Shown in pieces: positions 1 to 7,246 of a stretch of 14,441 nt of DNA. The notes beneath the pieces were generated by a model. The model was given only the letters and a program-made list of their open reading frames with translations, had not been told where the DNA came from and ran no database searches. This DNA comes from JAJKJG01 sp036386395 (GTDB taxonomy: Bacteria > Pseudomonadota > Alphaproteobacteria > Rhizobiales > Beijerinckiaceae): contig DASVVU010000189.1 of the NCBI GenBank assembly GCA_036386395.1, forward strand, positions 1 to 14,441, read 5' to 3'. The position numbers were made by a program, and so were the translations under genes. Every line of letters begins with the position of its first letter. Within the stretch, counting starts at the first letter, position 1.

Positions 1-147
1 TCGATGCTCGGCGTCTACCGCATCGACGAGTTCTATTGGGACAGGACGCAGGGCAAGGAGGCCAACCTCTCCCCACACCTCTCCCGGAGGGAGAGGTCGA
101 GTCGCGCGGAGCGCCGACCGGGTGAGGGCCGCCCCTGCCCCCGATGA
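1..147 (+). CDS. C-terminal end of a second ABC transporter substrate-binding protein (partial, 5' end outside window)
   Basis: The plus strand is open from base 1 in frame 1 and stops at TGA 145-147. Its first 21 codons (1-63) encode the same 21 residues as the native C-terminus of the minus-strand binding protein (codons at 264-202 on the minus strand), including the block DEFYWDRTQGKEA. The two DNA copies differ at five positions, all synonymous (ggc/ggg, atc/att, tat/tac, agg/cgg, gcc/gct), which is what two coding paralogues show. After GKEA the frame runs into the palindromic repeat at 78-190 and stops inside it, so the last 27 or so residues are probably repeat-derived rather than native. 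The gene is convergent with the minus-strand paralogue. Its family (SBP_bac_5, peptide-type solute binding) is inferred from that paralogue. The rest of the gene, and perhaps the missing permeases, would lie to the left. Confidence 0.72.
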   Translation, partial: SMLGVYRIDEFYWDRTQGKEANLSPHLSRRERSSRAERRPGEGRPCPR

Positions 148-2247
148 TTCCCCCCTCACCCCAGCCCTCTCCCGCAAGCCGGAGAGGGGGTCTTCCAGCG
201 AAGCCTCCTTGCCCTGCGTCCGGTCCCAGTAGAACTCGTCAATGCGGTAGACCCCGAGCATCGAGGTCGGCTCCCAGCTGTAGAGGGCCTTCTTCGGCAC
301 GTTGAGGAGGCCGCTGCGGACCACGATCGGCTGGAGGGCGCCGGCGAGAGTGCCGATGGACCACTGGTTCTCGGCGTGGTTCGTGAGCATCTCGCGCCAC
401 ACCTCGGCGTGGACCGCCTCGTCGGCGGTGCCCATCCAGCGCTCGTAGAGCTCGAGCAGGCGCTTCGCCTCGCTCACGTCGACGGCCTCGCCGGTCTTGC
501 CCTTGGTCTCGGCGTGCTGCCCCCACTTCGGCCAGGCGTAGAAGGTCTGCATCATCGGGGCGAGCTCGGTCGGCGCCATGTCGGCGGTCGGCACGGCGAG
601 GTCGAGGCCCTGGGCCGCCACCATGACGGAGAGCCCCGAGTAGGCGCGGTTGCGCAGGATCGTGCGGTCCTGCGGCTTCACGAACAGCTTCACCCCGATC
701 TCGCGCCAGAACTCGGAGATCAGGGTCAGGCCGTCGACGATGAGCCCGCCCTCGCCGTCGGTCTCGACGATGATCTCGAGCTCGCGCCCGTCGGGCAGGA
801 GGCGGATGCCGGCGCCGTTGCGCTTCGTCAGCCCGACCTCGTCGAGGAGGCGCGAGGCCGCGCCCGGGTCATAGGAGGCGTTCGTCGTGCGAAGCTCGGG
901 GGAGAACAGCGGGCTCTCGTCCATGATCGTGTTGTTGCCCTCGCGGCCGAGGCCGAAGAGCAGGGCGTTGTTGAGGGTCTTGCGGTCGATGCCGAGGGAC
1001 AGCGCGCGGCGGAAGCGCACGTCGCGGTTCAGCGCCCGCCACACCGGATCGACGGCGTTGAGGTTCGGATAGAGGGCGAGCTCGCTGCCGCGGGCCGAGA
1101 GCCACAGGAGGGTGCGGTAGCCCTTGGCGCGCTCGCCCTCTTTCAGGATCGGGATGTCGCCCATCGACAGGCCGCGGAACAGGAAATCGGCCTCGCCGGC
1201 GTTGGCCTTCGCGGCCATGAGCCCGCCCGCCGCCACGTCGAAGATCACCCGGTCGACGTAGGGGAGCTGCTGCCCGGCCGCGTCGACCCGGTGGTAGAAG
1301 GGGTTCTTCTCGAAGACGAAGCGGGTCGCCGGCGCCGCGTTCGTGACGCGCCAGCCCTGGAGCGTCGGAAGCTCCGGGTTCGAGTTCTCGAACATGTCGT
1401 CCATGCGGTTGTGCAGCGCCGCCCACGACTTGAGCTTCGCCTTCTTGGCGGCGTCCTCGAGCTTCGCCTTGTCGGCGTACTTGGCGTGGAAGCGCTTGAG
1501 GTAATGCGCCGGCCGGTAGAGGAACGGGTCGCGCGGCCCGGCGAGGCTCGGCAGGAAGCGCGGGTTCGGCTTCTCCCAGGCGTAGCGCACCGTGCGCTCG
1601 TCCACGACGGTGAAGCGCGGCGGCTTGCCGTCGGCGAGCATGAACTCCGGGAGTCCCGCGGGCGAGACCTCGGCGTTGCTGGCGATGTCCTCCCAGTAGT
1701 ACCGGAAATCCTCCGCCGTGAACGGCTTGCCGTCGGACCAGCGGTGCCCCTCGCGCAGACGGAAGGTGAAGACCGTGTCGTTCTCGTTGTCGACCTTGAC
1801 GAGGATGTCGGGCTCGAGGGCAAGCTTGTCGGTGTAGCCGACGAGCCGGCTGTAGGAATGCACCGACATGTAGCGGATGTCCCGCGCCCGGGCGACGAGG
1901 GAGGTCACCTCGCCGCCCGGCTTGCCGAGGCTGCGGCCCTTGGCGGCGAGGTCGACCACGAGCGCTTCTTTCGGCAGCCGCTCGGTCACGGGCGGCAACT
2001 CGCCCTTCTTCACCCGCTCGGCGAAGAGCGGCGTCTCGACGTAGGGCTGGGCGAGGGCCGGTGCCGAGAAGAGCGCCGCGGCAAGGGCGAGCGCCGCCGC
2101 GAAACCTCTCCCGGAGGGAGAGGTCGACTCGCCGAAGGCGAGCGGGTGAGGGATTACGCTCTCTCCGGATAGACCGTAATCCCTCACCCGGTCGCCGCCT
2201 CTGGCGGCGCTCGACCTCTCGGCCACTGCGCGCTCGAAAAGATTCAT
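1..2247 (-). CDS. ABC transporter substrate-binding protein, peptide/nickel type (SBP_bac_5); 3' end not reached in window
   Basis: Periplasmic binding component of an oligopeptide-type ABC importer. The ATG at 2247 overlaps the TGA of the upstream ATPase gene by one base and has AGGAGG 7 bases upstream, so the start is well supported. Residues 49-66 form a hydrophobic signal-peptide core ending in AxA (APALA, then Q67), and the family motif SDGKPFTAEDFRYYWEDI lies at about 171-188. Residues 10-48 are encoded by an inserted palindromic repeat, leaving an unusually long, charged n-region. Native sequence appears to end at residue 682 (GKEA). The frame then reads through another repeat and stays open to base 1, antisense to the convergent paralogue, for 67 more codons. 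I checked every codon: no stop from 2247 to 1. At about 680 residues it is longer than typical DppA/OppA (roughly 500-550). The ligand cannot be read from sequence; peptides are the default for the family. Confidence 0.9.
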   Translation of the reverse strand, partial: MNLFERAVAERSSAARGGDRVRDYGLSGESVIPHPLAFGESTSPSGRGFAAALALAAALFSAPALAQPYVETPLFAERVKKGELPPVTERLPKEALVVDLAAKGRSLGKPGGEVTSLVARARDIRYMSVHSYSRLVGYTDKLALEPDILVKVDNENDTVFTFRLREGHRWSDGKPFTAEDFRYYWEDIASNAEVSPAGLPEFMLADGKPPRFTVVDERTVRYAWEKPNPRFLPSLAGPRDPFLYRPAHYLKRFHAKYADKAKLEDAAKKAKLKSWAALHNRMDDMFENSNPELPTLQGWRVTNAAPATRFVFEKNPFYHRVDAAGQQLPYVDRVIFDVAAGGLMAAKANAGEADFLFRGLSMGDIPILKEGERAKGYRTLLWLSARGSELALYPNLNAVDPVWRALNRDVRFRRALSLGIDRKTLNNALLFGLGREGNNTIMDESPLFSPELRTTNASYDPGAASRLLDEVGLTKRNGAGIRLLPDGRELEIIVETDGEGGLIVDGLTLISEFWREIGVKLFVKPQDRTILRNRAYSGLSVMVAAQGLDLAVPTADMAPTELAPMMQTFYAWPKWGQHAETKGKTGEAVDVSEAKRLLELYERWMGTADEAVHAEVWREMLTNHAENQWSIGTLAGALQPIVVRSGLLNVPKKALYSWEPTSMLGVYRIDEFYWDRTQGKEASLEDPLSGLRERAGVRGESSGAGAALTRSALRATRPLPPGEVWGEVGLLALRPVPIELVDAVDAEHR
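78..190. repeat. Composite palindromic intergenic repeat (two inverted units) at convergent gene ends
   Basis: The plus strand carries a unit with a self-complementary head (cctctcccggagggagagg) followed by gtcga and ending gggtgaggg at about 120-128. Bases 152-190 carry a unit in the opposite sense, beginning cccctcacccc and ending in a ccctctcccgcaagccggagaggg hairpin. The gggtgaggg and ccctcaccc ends can pair, giving a large stem with about 20 unpaired bases between. The same unit type occurs at 2105-2220. It resembles the short palindromic (REP/BIME-like) elements common between genes in Hyphomicrobiales; that family assignment is from memory, not a search. Its position between convergent 3' ends would suit transcription termination, although no T-run follows. 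Both flanking reading frames enter it without stopping first. Confidence 0.75.
2105..2220. repeat. Composite palindromic repeat inserted in frame within the 5' end of the binding-protein gene
   Basis: The plus strand carries one unit at 2105-2157 (cctctcccggagggagagg, gtcga, then gggtgagggattacg) and the inverted partner at 2174-2220 (cgtaatccctcacccg, then tcgacctctc). The outer and inner ends are complementary, so the whole element can fold into a long interrupted stem. It is the same repeat type as at 78-190. The element occupies codons for residues 10-48 of the minus-strand binding protein without breaking the frame, between a nine-residue N-terminus (MNLFERAVA) and the signal-peptide core. 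In the mRNA it would form a strong hairpin about 25 bases after the start codon. Confidence 0.85.
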
Positions 2248-4121
2248 CACGCGGCCTCCTTGGCCGGCTCACTCGTCAGGCGGACCTTGTGGCCTTTCTC
2301 GATCTCGCGCATCTCGCCGACCTCGCCCGCGGCGAGGCGGAAGGGGGCGGGCCACAGCGCCGGGTCGGAGAAGCGGTCGGTCTTGAGCTTCGCGAAGTCG
2401 AGCGGGCGGTCGATGTCGGGGTCAGGCACCGCCGCAAGCAGCGCCTGCGTGTAGGGATGCACCGGATTGCGGAACAGCGTCGCCTTCGGGGCCTCCTCGA
2501 CGATGTAGCCCCGGCACATCACCGCGATGGTGTCGGCGATGTAGTCGACGACCGCGAGATTGTGCGACACGAAGAGGTAGGAGAGCCCAAGCGCCGCCTG
2601 GAGGTCCTTGAGGAGGTTCAGCACCTGCGCCTGCACCGACACGTCGAGGGCCGAGACCGGCTCGTCGCACAGGAGCACGCGTGGCTCGAGGGCGAGCGCC
2701 CGGGCGATGCCGAGGCGCTGGCGCTGCCCGCCGGAGAAGGAGTGCGGATAGCGCCGGAGCGAGCGGCGGTCGAGGCCGACCATCTCGAGGAGCTGCTTCG
2801 CCCGCTCGAAGCGCTCGTCGGACGAGCCGATCTCGTGGATGCGCAGGGGCTCGGTCAGGATCTCATACACGGTCATGCGCGGATTGAGCGACGAGAACGG
2901 GTCCTGGAACACGAACTGCACGGCGCGCCGGTAGGCCTTGAGGTCGTCGCCATCGAGAGCGAACACGTCCCGCGGGCCCGAGCCGTCGTCGAAGGCGACC
3001 ATCCCCGAGTCCGGCTGGATCGCCCGCATGATCATCTTCGAGACGGTGGTCTTGCCGCAGCCCGACTCGCCGACGAGGCCGAGGGTCTTGCCCCGTTGGA
3101 GGGCGAGGCTCACGCCGTTGACGGCGTGGATCTTGCGCAGGCGCCCGCTGAACCAGCCGGCCCGCAGGGTGAAGGTCTTGCACAGGTCCTCGGCCGTGAG
3201 CACGGGGGCCTTCGATGTCGTGTGCGCCGCCGCGGCCTCGGTGCGCCGCGCCAGGATCGCGCTCTTGACCTCGCGGATCGGGGTCAGCCGCTCGCCCGGC
3301 TCCATGGCGAAGCGCGGCACGGCGCGCATCAGGGCCTTGAGGTAGGGGTGCTGCGCGCGCCGGAAGAGGTCCTCGCGGGGGCCGGCCTCCATGACGCGGC
3401 CGCGGTACATCACGACGACCTCGTCGGCCATGTTGGCGACGACGCCGAGGTCGTGCGTGATGAGGAGGAGCGACATCTGCGTTTCGGCCTGCAGCTCGCG
3501 CATGAGGTCGAGGATCTGCGCCTGGGTGGTCACGTCGAGGGCCGTCGTCGGCTCGTCGGCGATGAGGAGGGCGGGCCGCGTGATCAGCGCCATGGCGATC
3601 ATGGCGCGCTGGCGCAGGCCGCCGGACAGCTCGAACGGATAGGTGACGAGCGCCCGCCTCGGGTCCGGGAAGCCGACGCGCGCGAAGACGTCGACGGCGC
3701 GCTCCATGGCCTCGGCCTTGGAGACGTTACCGTGGAGGAGCAGCGCCTCGCTCACCTGGTCGCCGACCGTGTGCAGGGGCGAGAGCGAGGTCATCGGCTC
3801 CTGGAAGATCATGGCGATGCGGCCGCCGCGCAACGCCCGCATGGTCTCGCCCTCGGCGTCGAGGGCCGCGATGTCGACGGGCGGCTCGCCGTCCGCGGGG
3901 TCGTCGAACAGGATCGATCCGCCGCTGACGCGAGCGACCTTCGGCAGGATGCGCAGGATCGCCTGCGCGGTCACCGACTTGCCCGAGCCCGACTCGCCGA
4001 CGAGCGCGATGGTCTTCGCCTTCGGCACGTCGAACGACAGGCCGTCCACCGCCCGGAAGGCGCCGGCGTCGGTCTGGAAGTCGATCGAAAGGTCGCGGAT
4101 CGACAGGAGCGGCGTCTTCAA
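2247..4121 (-). CDS. Oligopeptide-type ABC transporter, fused double ATP-binding subunit (OppD-OppF type)
   Basis: Cytoplasmic ATPase that energises an oligopeptide-type importer; one 624-residue chain carries both nucleotide-binding domains that are separate subunits in OppD/OppF or DppD/DppF. Domain 1: Walker A GESGSGKS 42-49, Q-loop FQEP 106-109, signature LSGGLRQR 165-172, Walker B with LLIADEP to 191, switch histidine H223. Domain 2: Walker A GESGCGKT 351-358, Q-loop FQDP 405-408, signature FSGGQRQR 462-469, Walker B with VLLCDEP to 488, H520. The HPYTQALLAAVP block at about 555-566 is the C-terminal element typical of the oligopeptide/dipeptide ATPase family. All catalytic residues are present, so both sites should be active. 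The start codon is TTG (4121-4119) with GGAGAG 6 bases upstream. The fused layout resembles YejF, but the adjacent binding protein lacks clear YejA features, so no symbol is assigned. The gene is coupled to the binding protein downstream; no permease gene is adjacent. Confidence 0.95.
   Translation of the reverse strand: MKTPLLSIRDLSIDFQTDAGAFRAVDGLSFDVPKAKTIALVGESGSGKSVTAQAILRILPKVARVSGGSILFDDPADGEPPVDIAALDAEGETMRALRGGRIAMIFQEPMTSLSPLHTVGDQVSEALLLHGNVSKAEAMERAVDVFARVGFPDPRRALVTYPFELSGGLRQRAMIAMALITRPALLIADEPTTALDVTTQAQILDLMRELQAETQMSLLLITHDLGVVANMADEVVVMYRGRVMEAGPREDLFRRAQHPYLKALMRAVPRFAMEPGERLTPIREVKSAILARRTEAAAAHTTSKAPVLTAEDLCKTFTLRAGWFSGRLRKIHAVNGVSLALQRGKTLGLVGESGCGKTTVSKMIMRAIQPDSGMVAFDDGSGPRDVFALDGDDLKAYRRAVQFVFQDPFSSLNPRMTVYEILTEPLRIHEIGSSDERFERAKQLLEMVGLDRRSLRRYPHSFSGGQRQRLGIARALALEPRVLLCDEPVSALDVSVQAQVLNLLKDLQAALGLSYLFVSHNLAVVDYIADTIAVMCRGYIVEEAPKATLFRNPVHPYTQALLAAVPDPDIDRPLDFAKLKTDRFSDPALWPAPFRLAAGEVGEMREIEKGHKVRLTSEPAKEAA
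2255..2260 (-). promoter_or_regulatory. Ribosome binding site of the substrate-binding protein gene
   Basis: On the minus strand this reads AGGAGG, 7 bases before the ATG at 2247. It lies inside the last codons of the ATPase gene, whose stop overlaps the start (TGATG). It decides the start in favour of 2247 and implies translational coupling. Confidence 0.8.
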
Positions 4122-4198
4122 GCAGTGCTCTCCAAAATGGACGTTCCCGACCTTTTCTTGTCCAGCTTAGTCACAATCCGCCGGCGCGCGCAGTCCGA
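4122..4198. other. 77-base spacer between the glycan operon and the ABC importer genes
   Basis: This is the only sizeable gap on the minus strand between the glycosyltransferase operon and the ATPase gene, so a promoter for the importer is expected here. I see no convincing -35/-10 pair. A TGTGA half-site (minus strand, 4175-4171) lacks its partner. A short cgccggcg palindrome has no T-run, so a rho-independent terminator for the glycan operon is not visible. Confidence 0.4.
4128..4133 (-). promoter_or_regulatory. Ribosome binding site for the TTG start of the double ATPase
   Basis: The minus strand reads GGAGAG, 6 bases before the TTG at 4121. No ATG or GTG in the correct frame lies nearby, so this site supports the unusual start codon. 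Confidence 0.7.
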
Positions 4199-6118
4199 CT
4201 ATCGAAATAAGTCCTTAGGCGAGGGATAGCGCAGGTTCGCGTGCCGCGCCAATCGTTCGATGAGCGCCTCACAATACGACCATACGGCCTCGCCGTGAAT
4301 GAGGTGGTGGGTGAGAAGGCCGATCGGCTCTTGCGTATCGTGTCGACCGTCGACGCGGGCCGCCACGGCGGCGGCGAGCTGCCGGATCAACGCCTCGGGA
4401 GGCAGAAGCCCACGCGAGCCGCGCCAGTCGGTAGGATCGTGGTGGGTGTTGACTTGCACGAGGCCGGGCGCGGGCGTGCGGGCGGCGCGGCGGCCGAAGG
4501 TCGAGAGCCCGCGATAGCCGATCGCCGGAAGCCTTTGGACGAGCTCCGGTGCGATCCGGTTCCAGGGCGGCACGAAGACCGGGACGAGCGCTTCGGAACC
4601 GAGCACTCCGGAGCCGAGCGCAGCCGCTGCGCCCGCAAGCGCGGCGGCGGCTTCGCTGGCGAGCGTCGCGGCCGGCCGGCCGGAGCCGAACTCGGCCTTC
4701 TTCTCCTTTGCGGGCGCATGGTTGGCGTGGGTCAGGCCGTGCACCAGCACGGCGGCGCCTCGCTCGCCAGCGAGCCGTCGAGCGAGCGACGGCTCGATCC
4801 GGCCCGGGATGGCGGCGAGGGCGATGGGGACGCCAAAGCTCCCGGCGAGTCCGAGCAGACGGTCGAGGGCCGGCGTATGGGCGACCGCGTCGTCGTCTCG
4901 CCACCAGACCTCGACGGTCACGCCCGCGTCGGCGGCACGGCGCAGCGCGTCGTCGAGGGGCGACCAGTCGTAAGCCAGGCGGGGCGGCGGGGCGGTGAGA
5001 CGCGCCAGCCGCTCGACGAGGGCGACGGTCGTCTCGGCACCGTCGAGGCGTACGTCCGGCGCGGAACTCGGCGGCTGAGCCAGCGCAGCGCGGATTTCGG
5101 CGGCAAGCGCGTCGGCGGACAGCTCGGCTTCCGGCAGCACCCGGGCGATGCCCAGCTTTGCGAGGCATTCGGCGCGCAGGCGTTGCTCCGTCTCGTGGCC
5201 GGCCTCGAACGGCACGAGCACGGTGGGGACGCGGGCGCGCAACAAATCCACAGCGGTATTGTAGCCGGCCTGGCTCACCGACACGGCGGCCTGCCCGAGG
5301 AGCACGCGGAAATCGGGCCGGGCGCGCTCGATCGCGGCATGGCCCGGCGCGGCGCGGCGGAGCCTCTCGAAATCCTCCTGTGGCACGCCCGGGCCGACGA
5401 GGATGCGCCATGGCTTCGGCACGACGCGGGCCGCGCCGAGCGCCGCCTCGTAGAGCGGCAGGGCCGCGGCGCTCGATCCGCCGGAGACGAGAATGACCCG
5501 GCGCTCTCCGGACGGGCGCTCTGCGGGGCCGCCTTCGTCGACGTAGCCGGTGTAGTGCAGGAGCGGCGCGATCTCCTCGTCCATCGGCCAGGACAAATCG
5601 AGCGGGGCAAGCCGCGGGTCGCCGTGGACCAGGACGGCGTCATAAGAATCCGCGAGTTGCCGATGCGCCTCGGCGACGCGCTCGGGCTTCGGCCAGGCCA
5701 GGATGTCCCGCACCGAGGCCGCGATGAGCGGGCGGCGCGCGCGCGCCGCCTCGACGAGGGCCGCGAACTCGGCCGCCAGCACGCGGCGGCCGAAGGGGAA
5801 GAGCTCGGTGATGACCACGTCCGGGCGCGCTTCCTCGAGGGCATCGAGGAGCATGCGCCGGCGGGCGGCGAGGCGTTCCGGCCGGACCGGGGCACCGGAT
5901 TCGTCAAGAAGCTTCGAGAAGTCTGTACCGGCAGTCCTGACCGGCGGGAGTTGCACGAGCCTCGCGCCTTCGGTCGAGACGAGGGGAGCCGGCATCCCGC
6001 CGGAGACGAGAGTGGCGGCATGCCCGGCACGGGCAAAGGCCCGCGCCAGCGCCGCCGCGCGGGTGAGATGGCCGGCGCCGAGAAGATGCGTCACTGCAAT
6101 GAGAACGCTCAGCGCCAC
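4199..6118 (-). CDS. Fusion protein: GT28/MurG-like glycosyltransferase plus NodB-like polysaccharide deacetylase
   Basis: A 639-residue two-domain enzyme, probably cytoplasmic since no signal peptide is seen. Residues 1 to about 375 are a MurG/GT28-like glycosyltransferase: an N-terminal strand and glycine loop (LLGAGHLTRAAALA at 12-25), and in the C-terminal half a nucleotide-sugar region with SQAGYNTAVDLL at 282-293 and EAGHETEQRLRAE at 305-317. Residues about 380-639 look like a NodB-type carbohydrate deacetylase: WWRDDDA at 405-411 supplies the aspartate pair, HGLTH at 460-464 fits the metal-binding HxxxH, VPPWN at 516-520 matches the third motif, and LLTHHLIHGE at 601-610 supplies late histidines. 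I chose the GTG at 6118 because it follows the upstream stop by 4 bases and the protein then starts MALSVLIAVTHLLG; longer starts would extend into the upstream gene. It is the last gene of the operon. The sugar substrate is unknown; adding an N-acetylated sugar and then deacetylating it is the natural inference. Confidence 0.88.
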   Translation of the reverse strand: MALSVLIAVTHLLGAGHLTRAAALARAFARAGHAATLVSGGMPAPLVSTEGARLVQLPPVRTAGTDFSKLLDESGAPVRPERLAARRRMLLDALEEARPDVVITELFPFGRRVLAAEFAALVEAARARRPLIAASVRDILAWPKPERVAEAHRQLADSYDAVLVHGDPRLAPLDLSWPMDEEIAPLLHYTGYVDEGGPAERPSGERRVILVSGGSSAAALPLYEAALGAARVVPKPWRILVGPGVPQEDFERLRRAAPGHAAIERARPDFRVLLGQAAVSVSQAGYNTAVDLLRARVPTVLVPFEAGHETEQRLRAECLAKLGIARVLPEAELSADALAAEIRAALAQPPSSAPDVRLDGAETTVALVERLARLTAPPPRLAYDWSPLDDALRRAADAGVTVEVWWRDDDAVAHTPALDRLLGLAGSFGVPIALAAIPGRIEPSLARRLAGERGAAVLVHGLTHANHAPAKEKKAEFGSGRPAATLASEAAAALAGAAAALGSGVLGSEALVPVFVPPWNRIAPELVQRLPAIGYRGLSTFGRRAARTPAPGLVQVNTHHDPTDWRGSRGLLPPEALIRQLAAAVAARVDGRHDTQEPIGLLTHHLIHGEAVWSYCEALIERLARHANLRYPSPKDLFR

Positions 6119-6122
6119 GATG

Positions 6123-7244
6123 TCAGCGCTCCGGCAATAGTGGCATGAGGCCGTCTCGCATCCGCACGGCGGCTTGGTCGAGGCCGCGCTCCTGTGTGAC
6201 GAAGGCATAGGCCCCCTCCCCCAACGCCCGGCGGTATGGGCCGTCGCGCAGGAGCCGGCTTAGCGCGTCCGCGAAGGCGGCGTCATCGCCCGGCGGGGTC
6301 AGCACCCCGGTTTCGGCCTCGCGGACGACGCTCGCGACGCCGCCGTAGCGGCATGCCAGCACCGGGCAGCCGAAGGCTTGGGCTTCGAGGAGCACCATGC
6401 CGTAGGCCTCGTTCACGGCCGGCCAGACCAGGAGGTCGGCGGCAGCGTACAAATGGGCGAGAGCTGCGCCGTCGAGGCGACCACGGAAGGTCACGCGTGG
6501 GCCGAAGTCGGCGAAGAGCTTCCGGACCTCGTCTTGCGCCTCACCGTCGCCGGCAACGTCGAGGGTCCATGCCTCGTCCGCGGCCTGCGCCAACGCCTTG
6601 GCCAGGATGCCATAGCTTTCGAGCTTGTCGCCGCGCCGCATCATGGCGACCGTGAGGAGGCGGACGGAGCTCCGGTCCTCGCGCCGGGTTTGAGCTGGAG
6701 CCTGAGAAGAATTCCATTCGCCGAGGTCGAGAAACGGCGGCAGATCGAGAAGGCGCTGCCTTTCGGGCCGGTGCCGCTCCAGCCCTTCGCGGTCGACCTC
6801 GGTCATGACGAAGACGGCATCGGCGCGGTCGAGCGCGGCTTCCGCGCCCGCGTGGCCGAGGGCCCAGGGGCCGGCGGCGCGCTTGCCGGCGCGGGAGCCT
6901 TCGGCCACGACGTAGGGAATGCCGAGCGTGTCGGCGACGCGGGGGCCGATCCAGTCAGGGGCCTTGTAGTAGATGTGGTAGGTGAACCAGAGTCGCGGGC
7001 CCCCTCCCCCGCTCCAGCGGGCGACGAGCCGGTCCGCCTCCTCGTGCGAGGCCTGGCGCGCCTCAGCCTGGAAGGCCGCATCCCCGGCCCGGTCCCAGGT
7101 CCGCAGTTCGCTCGCGACCTCCGGCTTAAAGCCCGCCTGGGCAAGCGCCTTGAAGAGGAGGCGCGCCATGGTTCGGTCGCCGGAAGGCGACGGGTGGCTG
7201 GGGCTCTTCATCGGCGCATAGAACGCGAGCGGGACCGCGCGCAC
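6123..7244 (-). CDS. Glycosyltransferase family 4 (GT-B fold)
   Basis: A 373-residue retaining-type GT4 glycosyltransferase that would transfer a sugar from a nucleotide-sugar donor to a growing glycan at the inner face of the membrane. The N-terminal half opens with LAFYAPMKSPSHPSPSGDR at 6-24, a glycine/proline-rich acceptor-domain start seen in many GT4 proteins. The donor half has VAMMRRGDKLESYGILAKAL near 199-218, VAGDGE at 230-235, and NEAYGMVLLEAQAFG at 278-292, which carries the E-x7-E pair (E279, E287) that defines the family. The start is GTG at 7244, two bases after the upstream stop, and has only a weak ribosome binding site (GGGACG). The 4-base gap to the next gene suggests co-translation. 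Donor and acceptor sugars cannot be read from sequence. Confidence 0.9.
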   Translation of the reverse strand: MRAVPLAFYAPMKSPSHPSPSGDRTMARLLFKALAQAGFKPEVASELRTWDRAGDAAFQAEARQASHEEADRLVARWSGGGGPRLWFTYHIYYKAPDWIGPRVADTLGIPYVVAEGSRAGKRAAGPWALGHAGAEAALDRADAVFVMTEVDREGLERHRPERQRLLDLPPFLDLGEWNSSQAPAQTRREDRSSVRLLTVAMMRRGDKLESYGILAKALAQAADEAWTLDVAGDGEAQDEVRKLFADFGPRVTFRGRLDGAALAHLYAAADLLVWPAVNEAYGMVLLEAQAFGCPVLACRYGGVASVVREAETGVLTPPGDDAAFADALSRLLRDGPYRRALGEGAYAFVTQERGLDQAAVRMRDGLMPLLPER

Positions 7245-7246
7245 GC

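Larger units (their letters stand above)
1..264. repeat. Imperfect inverted repeat formed by the 3' coding ends of two paralogous genes (arms 1-63 and 202-264)
   Basis: Bases 1-63 on the plus strand match the reverse complement of 202-264 at 58 of 63 positions by direct comparison. Both arms encode the same 21 residues and all differences are synonymous, so this is a pair of convergent paralogous gene ends rather than a palindrome with its own function. The composite palindromic repeat at 78-190 lies between the arms. Confidence 0.85.

Noticed and set aside
1..264. Fold-back assembly artefact at the left edge
   Set aside because: A fold-back chimera would give identical arms. The arms differ at five sites, all synonymous, which fits two diverged coding genes.
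376..2172. Long plus-strand open frame (598 codons)
   Set aside because: It is codon-aligned antisense to the binding-protein gene; its product is His/Arg/Val-rich with no family motif, as expected from GC-rich codon bias.
869..2272. Minus-strand frame of 467 codons overlapping the binding protein
   Set aside because: It is a plus-one shadow rich in Arg/Pro/Gly. The true frame starts at 2247 and is open to the window edge, and it carries the signal peptide and family motif.
4165..4175. CRP-like cAMP operator upstream of the double ATPase
   Set aside because: Only one half-site (TGTGA on the minus strand) is present; the second half at the right spacing does not match.
4178..4190. Rho-independent terminator after the glycan operon
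   Set aside because: The cgccggcg palindrome is short and is not followed by a T-run on the minus strand.
6119..6208. Earlier in-frame start for the glycosyltransferase-deacetylase fusion
   Set aside because: The extra 30 residues lie inside the upstream gene, are Cys/Ser-rich and precede the typical first beta strand; GTG 6118 gives normal spacing.
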